Assembly (NCBI GenBank): GCA_028455995.1
Contig: JABELC010000011.1
Coordinates: 1,612,001-1,676,000, forward strand
Length of the DNA: 64,000 nt
Source of the DNA: Scleromitrula shiraiana
Lineage: Eukaryota > Ascomycota > Leotiomycetes > Helotiales > Sclerotiniaceae
Direction of reading: 5' to 3'
In this document: positions 60,231 through 64,000 of the stretch, in pieces
How positions within the stretch are numbered: the stretch's first letter is position 1
How the letters are laid out: each line of letters starts with the position of its first letter
Translations under genes and position numbers: made by a program
The notes under the pieces: generated by a model
The model's database searches: none
Told to the model about the DNA's origin: nothing
Seen by the model: only the letters and a program-made list of their open reading frames with translations

Positions 60231-62023
60231 TTACATACATACTATATAGGTAAAGCAACATTTGATGACGACTTTTCCAAGGAAAGCAAATGAAAAACCA
60301 ATAAATAAATTAAACAAGATCTACAAATCAAGTAGTAATACCCGTGAACCGTAATACAAGCAGTTATCCTAGGCTGCAAAAAAAGAGCAATTCGGAAATT
60401 AAAATTGAGATCAAGGGTCATATTAATGGATACTTTAAGTTAAACTGGCTAAGCTTTATCCTGTCCAATTAGATGGCTATGGAGGAAGGAGTAGAGATTA
60501 TTTCGTTGATCGATTGACCTTCATTTTATTATTTTAACAGCCAATAAATGTTCGAGCGTGGGTGATGGATGGGCGCGCGCTTTGGAGTATGATCGATGCC
60601 TTGAATTGATGCAGTACTTCACATCGCGGTGACAATAACGTGCTATTATAGATTGATGTATAGATTGATGGGATGATGATTTGTTGATGCATTTATTCCC
60701 TGCCCACTCACCTCGCTACTTGCTACAGCTGAACTTGTCAATCCATATCCGATACACGATTAAAACACATGGTCTCCGGATCATTTTATTCATTAAGCTT
60801 ATGATATGATTTGATATGATGTGATATGATGTGATGTGATTTCATTCGATGTGATCTCAGATGTGATGTGATGTTCATTCATTCATCCTTTAGATATGTA
60901 GGCCAAGTTGAACAACGACCTCTTCTTCCATACTTTTACACTACATTTATTATACGTCGTGCTTCCTTCAGGCTGAGCTATAGGCCAGGTCAGGTCAGGT
61001 CAGGTCTCCGAGGTCTTTTTACTCCAGGGCTTCCTTCTGTAACTAACTATTCGGGACTTCTTAATGCCGTCTTTAATTCGTTTCTTGATCTGTTCTTTTC
61101 GGTATAACGCACGTAAGTAATGGTAGAAAGTTCAGACATACGAATACTCAGCCACTTGTTTGGAAAAGATGATTCTTACCAGCCGATAATCATGCGGAAT
61201 ATTCTACCATAATTGATTTTTCTTTCTTTCCTCTTCCATCATCATCTATAGCATCGATTTGCCGAATTCTTCATCATCAATTCGAATTGGCTCCATCCTG
61301 TACGTAGGTATTGTACAATCACTTATTATCTCCCTTCGCGCCCGCTCCCGCCCATCCATCCCATCAGCTAGCCCGCCAGCCCAAGTTGAACCCTGAATTT
61401 ACACAAATTCTACTAACCTTTCATTATTTGCCGTACCGCCTTGTACACATACCTGCATACCCGTACCGTACCTCAACGTTCTTTTCTCCATCCATAGTTT
61501 TCTTTAACCTCCGTACCGTAGCCCCCTCAAAAAAAACACGCTTCGAAACTTAAAATCTCATAAATCCAAACGGGAAATTTAAAGGCCAAAAATAAAAATA
61601 TTTGGAAAAATAAAATAAAAATAAAAAGCCAAAAGGTACACGAACCGTTTATTATGAAACAAACTGAATGGTACCTGCATGGATGGCCGTCCAGTTGTAA
61701 AAAGGGCAAGAAATATGGAAAGAGGAAAGTAAGATAGATAAGCCAAGCCTATCATTCTGGCAGGGAATAGGGGCGTACTAGAGTGAGAAAGGAAATTTAC
61801 CCCTGAGTAGGTGGACGAGGGTGGATTGATTTAGGCCAAGGAATTGATGATGACTTTCTTCTCAAAATAATGAAGAACACCATCCCATCCCATCCCATTT
61901 ATTATTATTCATCCGGGTTTAAACATCTCGTCCTATCGCATCCATTGAATTTGGTGGTCTAGCATAGCTTTGGATTGGGGTTTAGACTCTCGGGTGTCAT
62001 TGATTTAAGAGGGTTGAGGTTGC

Positions 62024-62066
62024 GATTGGATTGGATTGGATTGGATTGGATTGGATTGGATTGGAT
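62024..62066. repeat. (TTGGA)n microsatellite
   Basis: About eight perfect five-base units. Confidence 0.9.
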
Positions 62067-64000
62067 TTACCGTACTCGGTATATTCTACTGTATAGTTGT
62101 CTGTCCGACCTACTACTCTTCCTTTACAGTAAGTATAATACTCTTCTCTCTCAAATCCAGATATCTACATTCTATTCTCATTCTTATACCTCTTCTCTTT
62201 AATACAAAAAGAGAGGTTTTATTACGAGTTTATTTAATTCTCGTTTTTGCCTTAATATAGGGTTTATTACGCTAATGTTTTAGAAGAATCTTGACACAAT
62301 TTTGAGATAGTTTATTAGCTAGAAGCTATTGTGTTTATCACGTGAGTAAATATCCATTATTTTTATCACATGATTACTAGTAACATGATATGAATCATAG
62401 AGATTATCTCATCCTCAGACCCTTAGGACTCGGAGTTGAACTGAATAATAATCTGGAATAGTATACTGGTAATATAGAAAAATTATTAGTATTTTAATAT
62501 AAAAATAGCTTATTTTTTAACTAAAATAAATTCACCTGTATAGAAATCCAAAACACTACCTGACTCGATATTCTCAATCTCAATCTCAGTCTAAATCTAA
62601 ATCTAAATATCAATCTCAATCTAAATCTCAATCAAATCTCAATCTCAATCAAATCTCAATAAAATCTCCCCTCTAGTGAATTATTAGTTATTAGTTAGTC
62701 ATCGATAATTATCTTTCTTCCCCTCTCCTCATCTTATCCCCTCTCCCCAATTCACCTTAATGTTCTATATACACCCATAACAAACAGAACCCATAACAGA
62801 AGCCATAACAGAAACTACAATCCACAACTCTTCTCCAATAATCCGATTTTCCTTTCCGCATCGACTCGACTCGACTCGACTTGACTTGACTTGTCTTGTC
62901 TCATGCATTTTATTTATTTATCCTATTTCTATTGGATTAATTAGTTGATTAGTTGATTAGTTGATTATGTAATATTCAGTGGTTTTCGAATCGAGGATTG
63001 TTGGTTAGATGCAATGAGATGGAGTTATGACGAAATAATACGTATATACTATATGTAAATTGTGATTGCTTAATTAATTCACAAAAGGGCGACTCGCTGA
63101 ACTCGCCGAATAACCCACATATGCATCTCAAGGGCGTTTATGCACGAACGTATGAATGAACAAGTGGGCGTTTCGCAATTCGATATGTACAATAAGCTTT
63201 CCTGCAGTCAGTCTTCTTCTTTATTTCAATCGTGTTCTATGATATTCTATAATATTCTATTATATTCTATTCACCTCTGTTCTTATTCTCCATTCTATCC
63301 GTCCATTCTATCCGTCGAATCTCCACTCTCCACTATCCACTCTCCACTTTCTTCCCCCCTCGCTCCCGGGTCCTCCCCTTGCGCTGTTTAGCTCGCTCGC
63401 TCGCTCGCTCCCTCGCTCTTTTCACTCTTAAGTTAGTGTTTGTTTGTTTGTTTGTTTGTTTGTTTCCCCATCTGGTAGGGTGTCCGATTTCATTTCATTT
63501 GATTTGATTCAATTTGGTTTGGTTTGAGTTATATTTGTTTTTATATTTATATTTGTTTTTATATTTGTTATTTTGAGGTGCCGTTCTATTATTATGAATA
63601 TATTGATTCCAATCATTTGATGTGATTTATTGTGATGTGATTTATTAGTGGGGAGTTTTCTTTCCGTCAATCAAGACACAAACAAGCAAGCGCTCGCTTT
63701 GAGCATCTCCAGTCTATTGATATCTATTGATATCTTATAGACATTCTATTCGTATCTCTACTTGTATCTCTATTCGTATTTGCATTCCTCCATACATAAA
63801 AGCAGCTGCCAGTATCAGTCAGTCAGTCAGTCAGTGAGTGCACATATACAAGCACCCTGGGTACCAGCCGCGGCGCTAAAACCAATATCCCGAATAACAT
63901 CTACTCGGACCGGCCGGGTTTATTCATTCATCTATCCATTCATCTATCAATAGATGGAATTAGATGATCCAGAATCCATCGTATCGAACGACCGTATCGA

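Larger units (their letters stand above)
57792..64000. other. Six-kilobase region without a supported gene
   Basis: The left end is the wall-protein promoter. Beyond it are AT-leaning sequence and simple repeats, among them TGATATGATGTG repeats at 60800-60870, CAGGT repeats at 60990-61010, AATCTC/AATCTA repeats at 62565-62665, (CGCT)n at 63391-63410 and (GTTT)n at 63437-63462. The frame at 58575-59060 has 161 codons but no domain or credible composition. The last kilobase gives no hint of a gene. Confidence 0.5.

Overview
The window looks like nuclear DNA of a filamentous ascomycete, most likely a helotialean (Leotiomycetes, possibly Sclerotiniaceae such as the Botrytis/Sclerotinia/Monilinia group). 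The grounds are short GT-AG introns of about 50-235 bp, a CFEM cell-surface protein, a Mup1-type permease, an Ssp1/Sak1-type kinase, a NACHT-ankyrin STAND gene, an extremely AT-rich block, and genes broken by changes that look like repeat-induced point mutation (RIP). The genus is inference; no marker gene is present. Exon coordinates were worked out by hand from splice sites and reading frame. Every multi-exon model called intact sums to a multiple of three.

Layout. 1-2870: AT-rich block carrying a dispersed palindrome (ACTAGT) and an AACTTGAA/TTCAAGTT motif. 3338-5507 (+): secreted kelch/galactose-oxidase-like protein with one transmembrane helix. 6482-8200 (-): phosphohexomutase. 8719-10155 (-): broken multi-SAP-motif gene. 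11141-12085 (-): proline-rich protein with three copies of a short repeat. 13089-14330: remains of an adenylate-forming enzyme and of a thioesterase-like gene. 14621-15102: a 240-bp tandem duplication diverged almost only by transitions. 15.1-22.5 kb: gene desert full of microsatellites. 22542-23817 (+): CFEM protein. 25070-26713 (-): single-helix coiled-coil-type membrane protein. 27527-30143 (+): four-exon protein with an HExxH zincin motif. 31891-33092 (-): CmcJ/AsaB-type oxygenase. 33733-34056: MITE-like element. 34568-36666 (+): amino acid permease. 36.7-43.6 kb: second microsatellite desert. 43664-47660 (+): large Ser/Thr kinase with upstream ORFs. 49386-53332 (-): broken NACHT-ankyrin gene. 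56182-57791 (-): secreted Ser/Thr-rich wall protein. 57.8-64 kb: no convincing gene.

Functionally this is a mix of surface proteins (kelch, CFEM, Ser/Thr-rich wall protein), nutrient and sugar metabolism (permease, phosphohexomutase), signalling (kinase) and one secondary-metabolism-type oxygenase. I see no gene cluster acting as one pathway. The strongest theme is genome defence and decay. Four loci are degraded, several by in-frame stops one C:G-to-T:A transition away from a sense codon. They lie beside an AT-rich block, a transition-diverged tandem repeat and a MITE-like element.
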